Positions 1 through 14,000 of a stretch of 64,000 nt of DNA are shown one piece after another (positions within the stretch are counted from its first letter, which is position 1; every line of letters begins with the position of its first letter). Location: the NCBI RefSeq assembly GCF_000189635.1, contig NW_002476359.1, positions 124,001 to 188,000 of the forward strand. The letters are read 5' to 3'. The translations under genes were made by a program, and so were the position numbers. The notes beneath the pieces were generated by a model. It did not search any database and was not told the origin of the DNA. It was given only the letters and a program-made list of their open reading frames with translations. The DNA comes from Tetrahymena thermophila SB210. Lineage: Eukaryota > Ciliophora > Oligohymenophorea > Hymenostomatida > Tetrahymenidae.

Positions 1-409
1 CAAGTAAAACACAAGCGCCTATTGTTCCAGTTCTATTAAGTCCTGCAAAGCAGTGGATTATTATGTTTTTTTTATTATTTAATTATGGTAAAAGTTGTTG
101 ATTAATGAATTTATGAAGGTCTTCTTCATTACTTGGTACAGAATTATCAGGAATAGGATATCTCAGTTACGTGATTCCTTATTCTTATGCAAGTTTTTCA
201 ATTTAATCTAACCCATAAAACATTATTTCACAATCTTCAAGCAATGTTAGCAAAATATCACAATTAAAATCTTCTTTGTAAGTTACAAAAGAGGAATTAT
301 TTTAAGTCAACGGACGGCATGTCAAGCCTATTGAACATTAGTTATAATTTCCTAGGTGCAGCTTGTCTATTTAGTTAACTTGAGATAATTCTTTTGTTTG
401 CTTATCCAT
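1..409 (-). CDS. CDKN3/dual-specificity phosphatase-like, 5' part (runs off left edge)
   Basis: Read on the minus strand with TAA/TAG = Gln, an open frame runs from ATG at 409-407 to the window edge (about 136 aa). It ends in the cysteine-phosphatase active-site signature HCFAGLNRTG (HCX5R), where Cys is the nucleophile and Arg binds phosphate. About 40 residues upstream, the segment GITQLRYPIPDNSVPS resembles the part of CDKN3/KAP-like and other dual-specificity phosphatases that precedes the general-acid loop. The family hydrolyses phosphotyrosine and/or phosphothreonine, and KAP acts on CDKs. The rest of the domain lies outside the window. No intron is needed. It is transcribed divergently from the gene at 819. 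The family is clear from the P-loop; assignment to CDKN3 rather than another DSP is tentative. Confidence 0.85.
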
Positions 410-818
410 TACTTAAATTTGAATAAATAATTAAAAAATTTAACATAGAATTTTTAATAATTTGATAATTATTTATATATTAGTCAAACAACATTATAAT
501 GAAAAAAAAGTTTATTCTTAAAAATAATAAAATACAAATAATATTTTTAAATTAATGAATATAAATGATAGTATATTATAAAAACATACCATCCTAAATA
601 GAACTCAATTTCATAAAATAAACAGATATATTTGAGCATATTATAGGCAGTTTTTATTTAAAAATTAGTTTTCTTAATTAAATATCAATTATTAAAGAAA
701 ATGTATAATCAATCATTGATTCATTTACTATTTAGTTTAATTATTTTTACCTGATAAAAAATAAATCATCTATATAAAAAAAGCCAATCAATCAAATATA
801 AGAAAATTGTTTATAAAT
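410..818. promoter_or_regulatory. Divergent intergenic promoter region
   Basis: This 409-bp, almost pure A/T spacer separates the phosphatase (leftward) from the coiled-coil gene (rightward). It should contain both promoters and 5' UTRs. I see no specific motif beyond A/T tracts. Confidence 0.5.
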
Positions 819-3800
819 ATGGTTTACATACAAGCTTTAATCTAAGAAAAGAAAGAATAATTTTAAGGCTTGAATGTAGATTTAAAAGAGTTCAGAGAAA
901 TTCTTCACAAAATAGGAGAAATAAATACAAAATATGCATTGGATGAAGAAGTTATTGTCTAGCTATACAATGTACTCTTCCAAAAATAAGAAGGGTATGT
1001 AACAATAGAGGGAATAGAAGCCCTTATTCTTTAATGCTTATTAGAGGAATAAAGCTAATACTAAAAAAATGAGTAATAAAGTTAGGATTTAGATTAGTTA
1101 GAAATTAAGAGTATGAAACACATTTAGCTTGAGGAAAACTGTCTTGTCTCAACCTACTAGCACTTAAATTTTGATTCTATAAATTAGATACTATTTATTT
1201 ATAACAAAGCGCTCAAAATTGCCAAGGCTTAAGACTAAGATAAGTGCGAGTTACAATTAATTCTTAAGCAGATAGACATTTTGAATAAGTAGGGCAAGTT
1301 ATTACTTGATAGCGATTTAGCTAAATAAATATTTCAAATGTTAAGCTGTAAAATTGAAGAGAACAATTAAGATTACGTTTTTAATAATGAATTATAGTAG
1401 TATATAAGTAAATATGAAAACTACATTCTACTTAATAAATATGGTTAGAATAACATAGAAAATTATGAGTAAGCATATGTTTTCCACGAAAGTGAAGAAG
1501 AATGCACAAGTTGTGACAGTTAAAACAATTCTTAAAATGAAATAAATAAAAGAGGTACTGAAAATAATTCTATGGTAGGACAACAAAAAGATAGTAATTA
1601 AGATAAAAAAAGTTAGCAAATATCAAATTAACAATTTACCTCAGTCATTAGCTCACTTTCTAACATATAAGATATGAATTCTTATAAATATTTAGATAAT
1701 AGAAATTATTTTATAGAAAATAATTATGTGTAAAGCATGAGAGACTTATATCCAGTACTAAGTGAATTTGAGTCTAAAGATAAAAATTACAAAGGCATAG
1801 TTGAAAAAATTTAACAATTTTATTCTTCTCTTTAATAAGAAATATAGAATTTATAGTAGCAACTCTATGAAAAGGACAGCTAAATCTAACATTTTGCTGA
1901 AATTAAGTCAATGAAAGCCTAAAGAATTAGTGAAATGCAAAAAAAAGAAGAAGAATACATACACCAAATTTCCTATCTCGAAGATAAAATATGTAATTTA
2001 TAAGAAAATATTGAGCAGCTTAATAAACAGATAAAAGAATATCAAAGCAAAGAAAAAGAATATAATCAAATTGAGTAAGAACATGACAGATAAGTAAAAG
2101 AGTTAAAAAGCAAAGATTAAGAAATAAAGGAATTAAAACATTAACTTTTTGAATTAAAAAAGAACTTTCATGAGTCAAAATAAACCTAATTGTCATAAGA
2201 ATAAGAAATTCTACATTTAAAGAGTAAAATAGAGAAGAGCCCTGCAGAGTAAAAATTAGATATGATTTATTATTTTTTATTTTTGCCACTACTGGTTGCT
2301 TTTTAGAATTTATAAATGAATTATTTTGTCTATTTAAATATATTAAATATCTATTTGCTTTCTTTAACTTTTAATTGTTTAATTTGGCTGAATAAATATT
2401 TACAAAATACTTATTAATTAATTTTTAATCAAATTTCTTTACAGTATTTTTATAACAAATCAAATAAATTTTCCCACACTAGAATTGATTGATATTAAGT
2501 TTAATAAATTTATAAGCTTTTTAATGAGGAATTAATTTAAATATTTACTTAAATTATAATAAGATCGCAAAATAGTTCTTTGTATAGCACAGAAAGACAG
2601 AATTTTGAATAGCTTAATGGTGTTATTTCATATTTAGAAGATGAAAATTCTCAGTTAAAGTAAGAAAATGAGCAACTGAAATAAAAAGTTTAGCATTATG
2701 TAAAAGTAATTGAGGATAATGAAGAAAGTAATAATAATTTATAATCAGAAGTATTTACTTTAAAAAAGCAAATAAATGAAATAAATGATTCCTTTTGCAA
2801 CTCTCTAAATGATATAAATTTAAGTACTAAGTAAGAGTTGTCCATTTAGCAGTTAGCTCATAGAAAATCAAAAAGTTTATTTAATAGATTGTCTTGGCAA
2901 GCTGAAATATAATAACTAAACAATCCCTATACAAATGATAATGATTTGGTTTAAACAAATTTGGAAAACGATCTAGAATAGATTTTGTCAAATAAATAAA
3001 TAGAATCGGAAGAAAATACTTAAAATTAAGTAAAATAAAATGATAATGATCAATAAAAAACTGCTTCAAAAAAATAACGCACTAAATAAATTTCTTTTTA
3101 AAATTAAGAAAATTTTTTAGGTGATATATTAAATGATACAAAATAGAATAATAAGGTAGAGTAAGTTAGAAGCGGTTTTAAAAGGACTAATTGCTTCAGT
3201 TTTGCAGCTTTAGAAGTTATTTAAAGTTATCAAAAACTTCAAACAAAAAAAGATGTCTTGGAATAGGAGTAATATTAGAGATCTCCAGAAATGACTACAA
3301 GTTAAATACCTAGTATTTAATCTACTAAAATGTAATTGAATTAAGAAGACTATATGACTACTAGCGTGTAAGTAATGTAGACTAGTATATAAAAACAAAA
3401 TGATGAGAATAGATATCCTGAAAGTAAATGTAATTTGTTTGATAAGCTTTTTATTTGTTTAAATGTAATTTTCAAAATTAAAAATTTTAATGTTTAGGTA
3501 CAATTCCGAAAACAGAAAATACTTAAGACAAAGTGACGCCAAGCTTTTAATAAATGTTGTAAGGTGATACTAATTTTTATTGGAATTAGTTGAACAAACA
3601 ATTGTTTTCAAATAACTAAAATAAATATAATCAAAATTTTATTGAAGAAGAAAATAGCATTAATGAAAGCAGGAAATAGATTACTATTCAGTAATTTAGT
3701 GTATTATAAGATTTCAGCAGAGGTAAAGAAAATAATGCATAGACTTAAGGTTTTTCCTTCCCATAAGTAAACTAACTTATCAATACAGATAACTTAAATT

Positions 3801-4806
3801 TAAAAGAAGATCCTAGAGTTATTTAAATTAGAGAAACATACGAATCTAATTTAAAAAGAAATAGCTCAGAAAATACTTTGAAGGAAAATACGAATTTATG
3901 TAAAAACGATACAAATTTATCTGTTGAATATTTTTATTCTGATTCCATATATAGAATTAACGCTTAAAATGAAAAAGAGCGCAGAATTTTATTTATAACT
4001 TCTTAATATGTGTACATCATTAATCCTACTGAAAATTTTAAGATAGTTAGAAAATTTTAAGTGCGATTAATAAATAGAATAACTTTTAGCAACATAAGTT
4101 CTAATCTTTGCGTAATTCACGTATTGAATTAATCAGATTACGTTATTGAATCTTGTAGAAGGTTTGATTTGAATATATTCTTAAAGAATTTATTCAAGGC
4201 TCTAAATTTACCCACCTATATGATTTCATTTGCAGAAAATCTTTTAATAAGATCTAAGAAAAAAGATAAGATATTTAAGTCCCCAGTTTAATCTGTTTAA
4301 AACGAAAACGTAATTCCTTTTATTTAAAAATATGAATATTAAATATTTACTAAAATTAGACCGAAAATTCATTAGGTACAGATTAGAACAAAATGAAATG
4401 TTTACCACCTCAAAATGAATCTACGAGCATAGTAAATAAGAATATTCTGGAATAAAAAATAAATGCTAATATCCAATCTAATAGCTTTAATAATAAATTG
4501 TATTTTTTCAACATCTAAATGAAAATTAATTAAAATATGATATCAAATTTTTTATTCAATCCATGGAAACCATATCTATTATAAATAAATAATACCCAAG
4601 CAATAATATTTAAAGATTAAAAATAAGATGTAAAAATAATGGAGGTTAGTTTGATAGGAGCAAGGATCCATGAAGAAATGCAAAACAAAGATAAAGTCAT
4701 TATCTTTTAAATAAAAAACTAAACAAATCCTATTTTAATTAAAGTAAGTGATTCTGATGAATATAAATAATTACTCGCGTTAGCTTAAATAATAACAGAA
4801 AACTGA
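819..4806 (+). CDS. Large coiled-coil protein with C-terminal PH/TH1-like segment
   Basis: Four exons (819-2248, 2564-3423, 3498-4309, 4360-4806) join in phase to about 1,182 aa. Introns are 2249-2563, 3424-3497 and 4310-4359, all GTA...AG. Residues 1-200 are mixed helical. Residues about 325-560 form a long Gln/Glu/Lys-rich coiled coil. A Ser/Asn/Gln-rich linker follows. Residues about 920-1010 form a compact beta/alpha segment (RILFITSQYVYIINPTENF, then NLCVIHVLNQSDYVIES) that resembles PH-like or myosin TH1-like folds and matches the pattern in the next gene. The last intron is required: unspliced, the frame meets TGA at 4394, while splicing gives a continuous hydrophilic tail. No signal peptide or TM segment is seen. 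A cytoskeletal or scaffold role is inferred from the coiled coil only. Confidence 0.75.
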
Positions 4807-5295
4807 AAATTTTGATTATATTCTTATTGAAGCACTGCATATTTTTTATATAACATAAATAAAATACATCAGAAAATACGCTGTATTAAAATTAGTTAGT
4901 TAATTGTTGTTTGTTAATCATCAAAAAAACAAACTTTAAATTTTATGCAAGTTTATATATATATATTTAATGAATCTAAGTAGAAAATACTAATTTCTTT
5001 AAAAATTAAATATTCATTCAGATAATTTCATATAAAAATCCATATTTTTTCATCATGATTGGTAATTTTTATTCTGACACAAATTTATTTCAATATTTTT
5101 GGCTTTAAATATTGATTTTACTCTATTAAAAATAAGTTTTTAATTTAAATAAATTGAATACACCACAAATTAAGTTAATCAAAGTAAACAATCTATTTTA
5201 TCTTCATCAATTTATTAGGTAGATGATCAAAATTTTATTTCTTTATAATTAAAAAAAAATAAATTAATATCTAAATTATTCACTTTATTTTAAAA
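4807..5295. other. Intergenic, no gene seen
   Basis: A 489-bp A/T-rich spacer between two genes in the same direction. It contains a short TA run near 4955 and nothing else recognisable. Confidence 0.5.
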
Positions 5296-7184
5296 ATGCA
5301 ATCTAATTTACAATACTCTCCCAAATTTATTTTTCCTCAACATGAAATTGAACGTCTAATTGAATTTCTTTCTTAAGTCTAATCTGACTAAAATGTTAAT
5401 TTAAAGAATTACGATGAGCGCTTTCAAGAATACTTGTCAAAATAAACATATTAATATCTATAAGGATTGAATTAAACTCCAATTAGCAATTAAAACTAAG
5501 AAGTCAACAAAGAAAGCTACATAAAAATATTAAACCTCTTATTTCCTAAATAAAATGAATAATTTATGCTTCAAAAACAACAAAATATATAATAAAACAT
5601 CTGTAATTAGTAAGATTCTTATCAAATTTTCCTTCTGAATACACTAATCTAATTAAGTAACAACTCAAAATGCTAATAAAACAGCACTTAATAAATTGAA
5701 AATATAAATGCTTATAGTGAAAATATCGATAAAAGCTTTAATTAATTCGATGCTGACTCTTAGCAATGCAAGGATTATATTTAAAAACTCATTTGCACAG
5801 TAATCCTCAAAGATTTAGAAATAAATTCTTTGAAATAACAACTATAAAAATAAGTAATTGCTTAGTTTAGCTAAAAATAAGAAGACCCTAAGAATGAAAG
5901 TTAGAAGACCCTTTCAAAAATTAACAAATAACTAGATGAAATAATGAATTTAATTGAAATGAAAGAAATTCTATAAAATGAGTGTGATTGTTCAAAATCT
6001 CATGTTTTTTAAAATCAAAAGTAATTCATTATTTATTTGAAATTCTTATATTAATTTTTTGAACATAATTTATTTTAAAAATAGATTATTTAACTTTGAT
6101 ATCAAAAACTAAGAAATTGATTTGTAAAAATTATAGTAAAAAACTGAAGCTGTTAAAAATAAAATCGAACAATTCCTAGATGAAATGAGACAAAATAAAA
6201 TCTAAATTACTTAGTAACTCAAAAGTTTAGATGTTGATTAAAACAATCAAATTTATAAAATTCAAAACAAAAAGCAAAAAATTGATTTTAGAAAATCTAA
6301 GACATGCATGTCGCTTGATTCTAAACTCTAAGCATAAAGCTAATAGCAGTAAAAATACACTCTTTGCTAACCTAATAAAAATTTCAGTGATTAAAAACTT
6401 GTTAAAATGATAGAAAAAAACTCCTCTGAAACACCTAAAAGTACCACTTTTTTAATTATCTTATTTTATCTAATTATAATTTTAATTATATTAAAAAGGA
6501 AACAGCTTAAAATAGAATTATGAAAACCCAATAAACAATCAAAATATAAAAAGAAAATCCTCCTTTTTCCATAATTAAAAATTCAAAACTTTTAATGAGG
6601 CTGATAATAATAGTAATTGCCTTCAATTCATTGACACTGACTTCGCTGGCATAAAAAACATGACATCAATTTAAACTTTATTAAGAAAAAAATAAACTGA
6701 AAATACAGAAAATGTTTCTTACTTTTTTAGTGATTAAGTTAAAAAATTTTCTCATTCCAAAAAATGCGAGGAGAAAGTTATCTGCCTTGATGAAAGTAGC
6801 TTTTATGTTTTAAATGGCACTGACAATTTAAATGGATATAAAAAATTCCCTATCAAAGATATTTCAAAAATTATAATATCTCAATCAAATTAGAATCTGT
6901 GCTCCATACATATCTAATAGGAGTTTGAACTTATAATAGAAACATCTCACAGAGAGTTACTTCTAAAATATATAATAAATATATTTTAAGATGTTCTAAA
7001 AATAAATTAACCAATTATTTAAAATTCTTCTTCTCATAAACAATAAAAAACACAAAAATAATAAAACATACTCAAAAATGCTATATTAAATTAAACTAAA
7101 TAATATTTAGATTAAAATACAATTCAAAATTATCAACAAGAAATTAATAAATCGTTCGACTCCATATCACAAATCTAACAATGA
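5296..7184 (+). CDS. Gln-rich coiled-coil protein with PH/TH1-like segment (relative of the gene at 819)
   Basis: Three exons (5296-6020, 6085-6440, 6499-7184) give about 588 aa; introns 6021-6084 and 6441-6498 keep phase. The N-terminal two thirds are Gln/Asn/Lys-rich with helical stretches (for example LEINSLKQQLQKQVIAQFSQ). Residues about 451-535 hold KVICLDESSFYVLNGTDNL, ISKIIISQSNQNLCSIHI and a closing FELIIETSHRELLLKYII. This follows the same order of strands, NLC-IH motif and terminal helix as the C-terminal segment of the upstream gene, so the two are probably old tandem paralogues or share a domain. The PH/TH1 relationship is a fold guess from hydrophobic pattern. No catalytic motif, signal peptide or TM segment is visible. 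The start is the first ATG after a non-coding stretch. Confidence 0.72.
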
Positions 7185-7737
7185 TAATTTTTGTATAACC
7201 ATAAAATTAATATATAAAAATACTTCTTTAAAATAAGGGTGACAAAATGATATTTGAAAGTTGCTTTAAAAGCTGATCAATTATCAATCACTTAAATAAT
7301 AATGATATAAATAACTTTTAATAAACAAATGAATTCTAACTTGGTAATAATCAAGGAAATTAAACAAAATTTGTATAATACTAATACAAATCTAGTTTTT
7401 CTATTCAAATTTCACTTAAAAAATAATTTATTATAAAAATAAGCAATTAAAATTTTAAAATAAAAAATTAATTTATTTAAATTTTATATTTTACTATCTA
7501 ACTCCTTAAAATAAATATGTTTCAAATTATTATTCCATCTATCAATTTTTTATTCATTTTTAGAAAGCTAGTTAATATTTTTTTTTGGATAAAAAAATTT
7601 GTAATTTGTGATGAACTACACTCAGTTTTTAAAAATCAAATTTATTATCTTCTAACAAACAAACAATTAATTTCTATTTTTCAAAAAGATTTTGAAAGCT
7701 TTTAAATACTTTCTTACACGTCATTTGCAATTTTTTG
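7185..7737. other. Intergenic, no convincing gene
   Basis: A/T-rich spacer. A frame beginning at 7517 can be read through TAA codons, but it hits TGA at 7736 and has no protein-like composition. Confidence 0.4.
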
Positions 7738-9910
7738 ATGAATAAATAACAAAGATCGATATCATTCAACTCGGTCTCTCCATTTCGAAAATAATATCCA
7801 CCTTTGCCAAAAGTTCCTCTCACTTTTGGATTAAATTTAGAGCTCTAAAAAAGATAACATTATATATAATTTTACGAATAATATTCAAATGTTAAACTAG
7901 ATAATAGTGCAAACAATTAACAAATTTAACCAGAAAAAACTAATCTAATATTAAAATAAGAAGAGAGAGGTACTTCAAATAAATTAGCAAAGTAAAATTC
8001 TAGTTTCAATGATATTTATTATGAAAATATTACTACAAATGCTACAAACGCGTTTGATTCATAAACAAGAAGAGCCACCTCTAAATTATCAAATTATAGT
8101 ATTAATAATTCAAAAACACACATAAAACCACCTATATAATAATTACATATAAGCCAAAGAAAATCTCAAGTTGATAATTTTAATTAAAACAAGAACAGTA
8201 GCTTCGTTATGGTATTATTCGTTTATAATTCCTTATATGTGTTAAATTTTAAAATTGAGAAGGGAAAAAAAATTATAATTAACTGACTCAATTATATGTT
8301 TGTTATCATATTAAAATTTTAATATTTAAACTTTTTTTACTATACTTATTTTAGAATGAAGTTAGCAAAGAATAGCTCAGGGTCGATTACAGTCAAGGAA
8401 TTGCATAAAGAAGCATTTCTTCTAAAAATTCTTATAGGGATAGAATTAGTTAAAATGTGTTAAATAATAGAACAAATTAGATGTAAATTTAAAACAATTC
8501 ATGTGATGGCATAAATAAATAGAAACAGATCAATAAAAAATAATTAAAAGGAAATTTTGCCAATGATTTTGGCTAGGATAATGATGCCTTTAAAGTACCT
8601 GATCAACCAAGATAATACAATCCTATTCATATTTCATTTTATCATAATTATCATGATTAAAAGAAACCTAGATAATAAAATCTAATCTAGGAAAGTGATA
8701 AAAATAGCTTTTCTAACGCTGAATCACTAATTCCAAAAGAGAAAAAACAGCTAAAATCTGATGAAAAAGTATATAATAACTTTTTAAAAATTAAGGAACG
8801 TAAATAATCTAATGATGTTTATAAAAATGCTAATACAGTGGTAGTTAACTCAGCAAAGTAAGCTAACTTAACTGAGCAACGTTATAAAAAATTATAAGAT
8901 CCAGATAGGATATTGTAATATATTGAATAAAAAGAAATAGGCTTTGATACAACTCCAGATATTTTAAATGCAATAGAAATAGCTCAAAAAAATACAGATG
9001 AATAACTGATAAATAGAAAAAGATAGCCATTAGCACCTATCCCTGTTTGGCAAGAGGATAATTAAAATTCTAAAAAGACTAATCTTGTCAAACATATTTA
9101 AAAATTTGATCTAGATTTTAATCAAATCGACGAAAAATAAATTAATTAATATATACAATAAAAAGAAGACTTCCTAAATTAAATTGAAATACAAAGGTAT
9201 TTTGAAATAAATTAATCTTTTTAATTTGAAAATTAACTTTTAGAAGGATTAAATGATTTTTTATTGTACTATTTTTATAGTAAAATATGCTTTCTTTCTT
9301 TGAATAATCCATTGAAATTAAATAGCTTTATTGTATTAAAAAATGGATTTTGCAATTAATTTTTATATAATTTTTGATACCTATTGTTCAATATTTTGTG
9401 CATTATAAATAGATATAATGAAAGATATAACTTAAGTAAAGAAAAAGTAGACCAGAAGATGAAAAATAAAAAAAAATACTAAATACAAAAAGAATTAGAA
9501 AAGGAGCATGATTCTTTTGAAGATTTACATATCCCACTTTCAAAATTAGAAATCAATAAAAGCGATAGCCCTAACTTATAAAAAATCAAAATAAAAAATG
9601 CTAAAGACAGTCCAAAAGTAGTTATTTCTACTAAATAATCTTCTTTTGACATGAAATATGGTTCAATATAGCCATTTAAAAAATATCGAAGAGAATTTGA
9701 CGAGTATTCCACTTAACAAAAGTATTTGATGAAAACTCAAGAATAAAGCCCTTTAAATAACGGATATTCTGGGTAATTCTATTTATATTTTCTTATATAA
9801 AATTATTAATTTTTTAAAGTAAAATAGAAAAAATGAAAAAACAAAACGAGCAACTATCCAAAATAACTAACCTTCTTCATCAGATATAAAGAGACGATCC
9901 ATTATTTTGA
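7738..9910 (+). CDS. Hypothetical Asn/Gln/Lys-rich protein
   Basis: Four exons (7738-8211, 8355-9196, 9413-9772, 9820-9910) give about 588 aa. Introns 8212-8354, 9197-9412 and 9773-9819 restore one frame, and each contains in-frame TGA or low-complexity sequence if retained. The protein is hydrophilic with basic and Ser/Asn stretches. It has a Pro-containing N-terminus (SVSPFRKQYPPLPKVPLTFG) and a short C-terminal amphipathic helix (KIEKMKKQNEQLSKITNLL) that could be a small coiled coil. I recognise no domain. The ATG at 7738 is the most plausible start, but the frame is open for some distance upstream, so an earlier exon cannot be excluded. Confidence 0.65.
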
Positions 9911-11036
9911 TTTGTTATGTTTTTATGTTATAAATAAATCATTTATGATATTATTTTCTCTTAAAAAAAAAAATATTTTTTCTACATTTCCAAAATTTAT
10001 TAACTCCTTTATTTTTTTATTTATGAATTTTTATTTAAATATTTTATGAAGCCTATACAAGTAAGAATCATTTGTTTGACCTATCTTTTTGAATAAGAGA
10101 TATTTATTTTAATAATTTATTTAATGTATAAATATTTAATAGAACTTAAATTTAATTTATATATAACTAATTAATAATATTCCACAAATTAATCTTATAA
10201 AAATCTATCTCTAAACAGTAAAATATATAAAAAATATATTAGCAAAAAATTTTTGTTAATATTTTACTTTATGAAAATCAATAATTTTCATTTTATCTTA
10301 AAGAAATTGTCAATAAAATTAATATATCTTAAAAATATACAAATAAAATTAAACTTATTTATTCTAAATTTAAGTAGCATATTTGAAATAATTATTTTAA
10401 AAGTCAGCTGTTTCAATCTCTCATTAAATTAATTACTTCTTAAAAGATAATTCCCTTAATAAATTTGAAGGAATAGGGAAGTGTAAAATAATATTACTTT
10501 TAGCAAAAAAATAAAAAAAATAAAATTTTTAATTTCATTAAAAAAAACAAAAGAATTTTTGAAATATTATAGCAATTAAAAAAAATAGTAAAGTATAATA
10601 AATAATTTATTATTAGAATTAATGAATTAAAATTTTCATTTTTAGATTTAGGTCTAGCATATCATTTGGTTAACTAAAAATAAAAAAATGAATGGTTCAT
10701 AGTCTTGAAAAATGAATATTGGTGGTAATATTTGAAATTTAGAAAAAAAGTTAAGCAAATAATCATTTTTTTCTTAAATAATTTGTTCAGTGATTTTGCT
10801 TTGGTATATTGTTTACTATAATGAAATATTAAAATTCACCAATCATATGATTTCATTAAAACTTAGCTAGTATTTGTTAACAGAATTTACATTAAATTTA
10901 CTTTACTGCTTTAAGAAATATTGTTAGAATCTATTTTGCGAGAAGTAAATTAATTAAATAAAAGAAAATCAAAGATTTAATTAAAAATACAATAATAATT
11001 TAGTTAATCGTACAAATTTAGAATAAAAAGAACACT
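9911..11036. other. 5' flank of giant gene 1, homologous to the 22.9-24.05 kb flank
   Basis: No gene seen. From about 10,040 the sequence resembles the flank of the second giant gene. Shared landmarks include tattttactttatgaa, a block with two runs of aaaatatacaaata type, and the tagctag-atttgttaacagaatttac motif at 10864. The upstream promoter was therefore duplicated together with the gene. Confidence 0.6.
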
Positions 11037-14000
11037 ATGGTTAAATTTTTACTTTTATTCTGTGTAATTAGATTAACCTTTTCTCAAATATGTAGTAGTT
11101 TTTGTTTAAAATGCAATAATCCACAGCTGCTATGTGATTAATGCCAAGAAGGTTTTGTTGTAAATAATTAAAATGGAAAGTGCCAATCTAATTGCAAATA
11201 TGGTCAATATTACTATTAAGAAATAAATTAATGTGTTTCTATTTGCCCTGATAAATATTATAATGATGATGAGTCATTCACCTGTAGGTAATTATAAAAT
11301 TGTCCTTTTTTATCGGAGCAGGGATTACAATTTTTCGATGAGTTTAGGCTCTCTGTTACACTCTAAGATTTTGTTGTGGCAGCCGGTGTAAGTTATTTGT
11401 ATGAAGATTTTACCTTAAAAATCTTTAATGCAACTAATGGAAAATATCTTGGATACTTGGATGGACATGATTCTGAAATTATAATGCTGAATGTAATTGA
11501 ATCTACATAGCAACTATTAAGTATAAGTGAAAATTAGATGATTTGGTGGAATCTTTACTATGGATAAAAGGACTATGTGATTGAATTTGGTAAATTAGAT
11601 GACAACTAACAAATGTTCCAAAATCAAATACAAAGTAGCAAAAGAAGTACTTATATGTATAAATTAGATAAAGGGATTTAAATTTATTATGATGAACAAA
11701 TTATTATTTTAATGCTAAATCCAAAATAATTTGGAATTCTTTATCATTAAAATATGAGAAATCACTTAACCTCAACTATAAATATATAATAATTTTAGTA
11801 ATATTTTTAATTGTTTGACACTGTCCATGTATCAGCAATAAAGGGATTTTTTAAAATCTAAGACGGCATTATAGGTAGTTATTCTAGTCAATAGATTCTA
11901 ACTTGGGATATTAAGTAAAATAAAACGATTAGTGGATCTAAAGGTGTTTGCAACTTTGATAAGTAAATAATACAAAGAGTAATAAAAGTAAACGAAAATT
12001 AAAACATAATATAATTCACCAATCTCCCTTCTTTACAAATTTACGATGTAGAATTTAACTTTTGCATCTCAGCAGAATTTGATCCACCTCCTCACGATGA
12101 CAAAGATAACAAATTTATTATCGAAGATATTTTAGTTTTTGATTAAATTTAAAAATTAATAATTGTTAGAACTAAAAAATCAATATTCTTTTATAAATTG
12201 TAGAAATACATAGATACTGCTAGTGACAATAAATTATATTACACATTAATCTAAATAGGTGAGTAAAACTCTAATAATGTGTTTGTACAAATAATTCCTA
12301 ATTTTAATTATATTTTAGTTTTGCAATCATCTGGGCTTTTAAAATATTTTCTGATTACTCAAACTGAGGATAGCATAGGCTTAGATCTTATCGGAGATAT
12401 CGATTTTTAATTTAATTAATAAATGTATATTACAGATATTCACTTTCAAAAAGAAAGCTTAACCACTATTTTGATTGGTAAGGGAATTATATGTGCTAAA
12501 TTTAACTCTGCTAAAAATGATGAATTTTTTGATTATGAAATTATTTCATCTTTAAAAAACATTTCTCCATAACTTAATGGTCACAGAAGCTAGATAAATG
12601 GAATTGTTATAGATAGAGTCTTTAAAAACAGAATAATTACTTACAGTTCTGATGGGTCTTTTAAAGTTTGGTAAATGCTTGAAGACATATCTCATATGGA
12701 TGGCTTTACTCCCATAAATTCTTAAGGGGGATATTTAGAAAAAGCTAGCTTGTTATTTGATTAATATCATCCTTAATGCAATATTATTGAAAGTAGTAAG
12801 TGCTCTTGGGGAGTTATAAATTTAGAATAAATAGAATAGAATTTAATTTTAACATAATACTCAGATAATTTTATAATCATATGGGAATATTATGAAGACA
12901 CGATATCACTTAAATTTAGGTACAGCTTAGCCGATGAATCTATAAAATTGAATAACTATTAATATAATAAGGATTTAAAATATTTGCTTATTTGTAGTGA
13001 GTAATAGCTAGTAATATTTGATACCTAAAACGATGGTGAAGTTATTTTTAATGAGGCAAACTTTTATCATCGAGGGTACTTCTTTAAAGGTGATAAAAGT
13101 TATGATAATAACTATACTTTAGTGTATCTTCTCAATTTAGGCGCGAAATTTAAGTTTATGGCATATTATTATGACATAAATACATAATAATTCACTCTAC
13201 AGAAACAGAATAGTTTTAAAAATCAATACATTTATTCTGAAATATTTTCAGATAGCGTCATAATTTGTGTTACAGCAAATAATTTGTATTACTAATTAAA
13301 AAAAAATCCTGATCACATCAACGTCAGCATGAAATTTCCAATTGTTTATTTTACCCGTGATCCTGAATCATCAAAAACTTTTCTTTTATTTAAAAATGGT
13401 ATGGTAGGCATAGGTGATGCTACAAAATTTTAGTATTTTAATATTACTAGTTCTAGCGTTACACTAAGATGCACAGCAATAGCTAAAAATCCTCTAATAC
13501 TATTTTACTTTTAAAATAATGTCTATTATCCAGGATACAATCATGTAATAAATTTCAACTTAAACAAATTTTAACAATTTAATATGTAAATAAATACACT
13601 TAGGTATTGGGTATCAATGACAAATTTGAAGTGGTTTTTTATTTGGTTTTTGATTACACAATTTCTTCAATTAATGTTGACTCGAATAATTCTAAGCTAT
13701 ATATTGGATTTTAAAATGGTAAAATTTATCATGGCAGCTATGTTAAACAATAAATAAACACCAGAGACAATATCGCTAATTTAAACATGCCACTCTATTC
13801 GACCTCTTTGAGATAACTCTTTTATAGAGGCACAGTAAGAACAAAAATTAAAAAAAACATATTTAATTTAAAAAAATGAATTTATTATATAGACATCAAT
13901 ACTCAAGAAAGACTTATTTACTAACTAATTAGTTGAATTTAATTAGAGCGGAAAGTAAGCAGTGCATAAGCAGAAATTAGAGGGATATCTAGTTGATGAA

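Noticed and set aside
2020-2289. Minus-strand hydrophobic frames over the coiled-coil gene
   Set aside because: Antisense shadows of Lys/Glu/Gln codons; the plus-strand coiled coil explains the region.
4393-4806. Separate small gene starting at ATG 4393, overlapping the preceding stop
   Set aside because: An intron at 4310-4359 joins this frame to the upstream exons with correct phase, so it is the last exon of the coiled-coil gene.
7517-7705. 62-codon frame between two genes
   Set aside because: Hydrophobic, low-complexity translation in intergenic DNA. Under code 6 it ends at TGA 7736 without domain or conservation.
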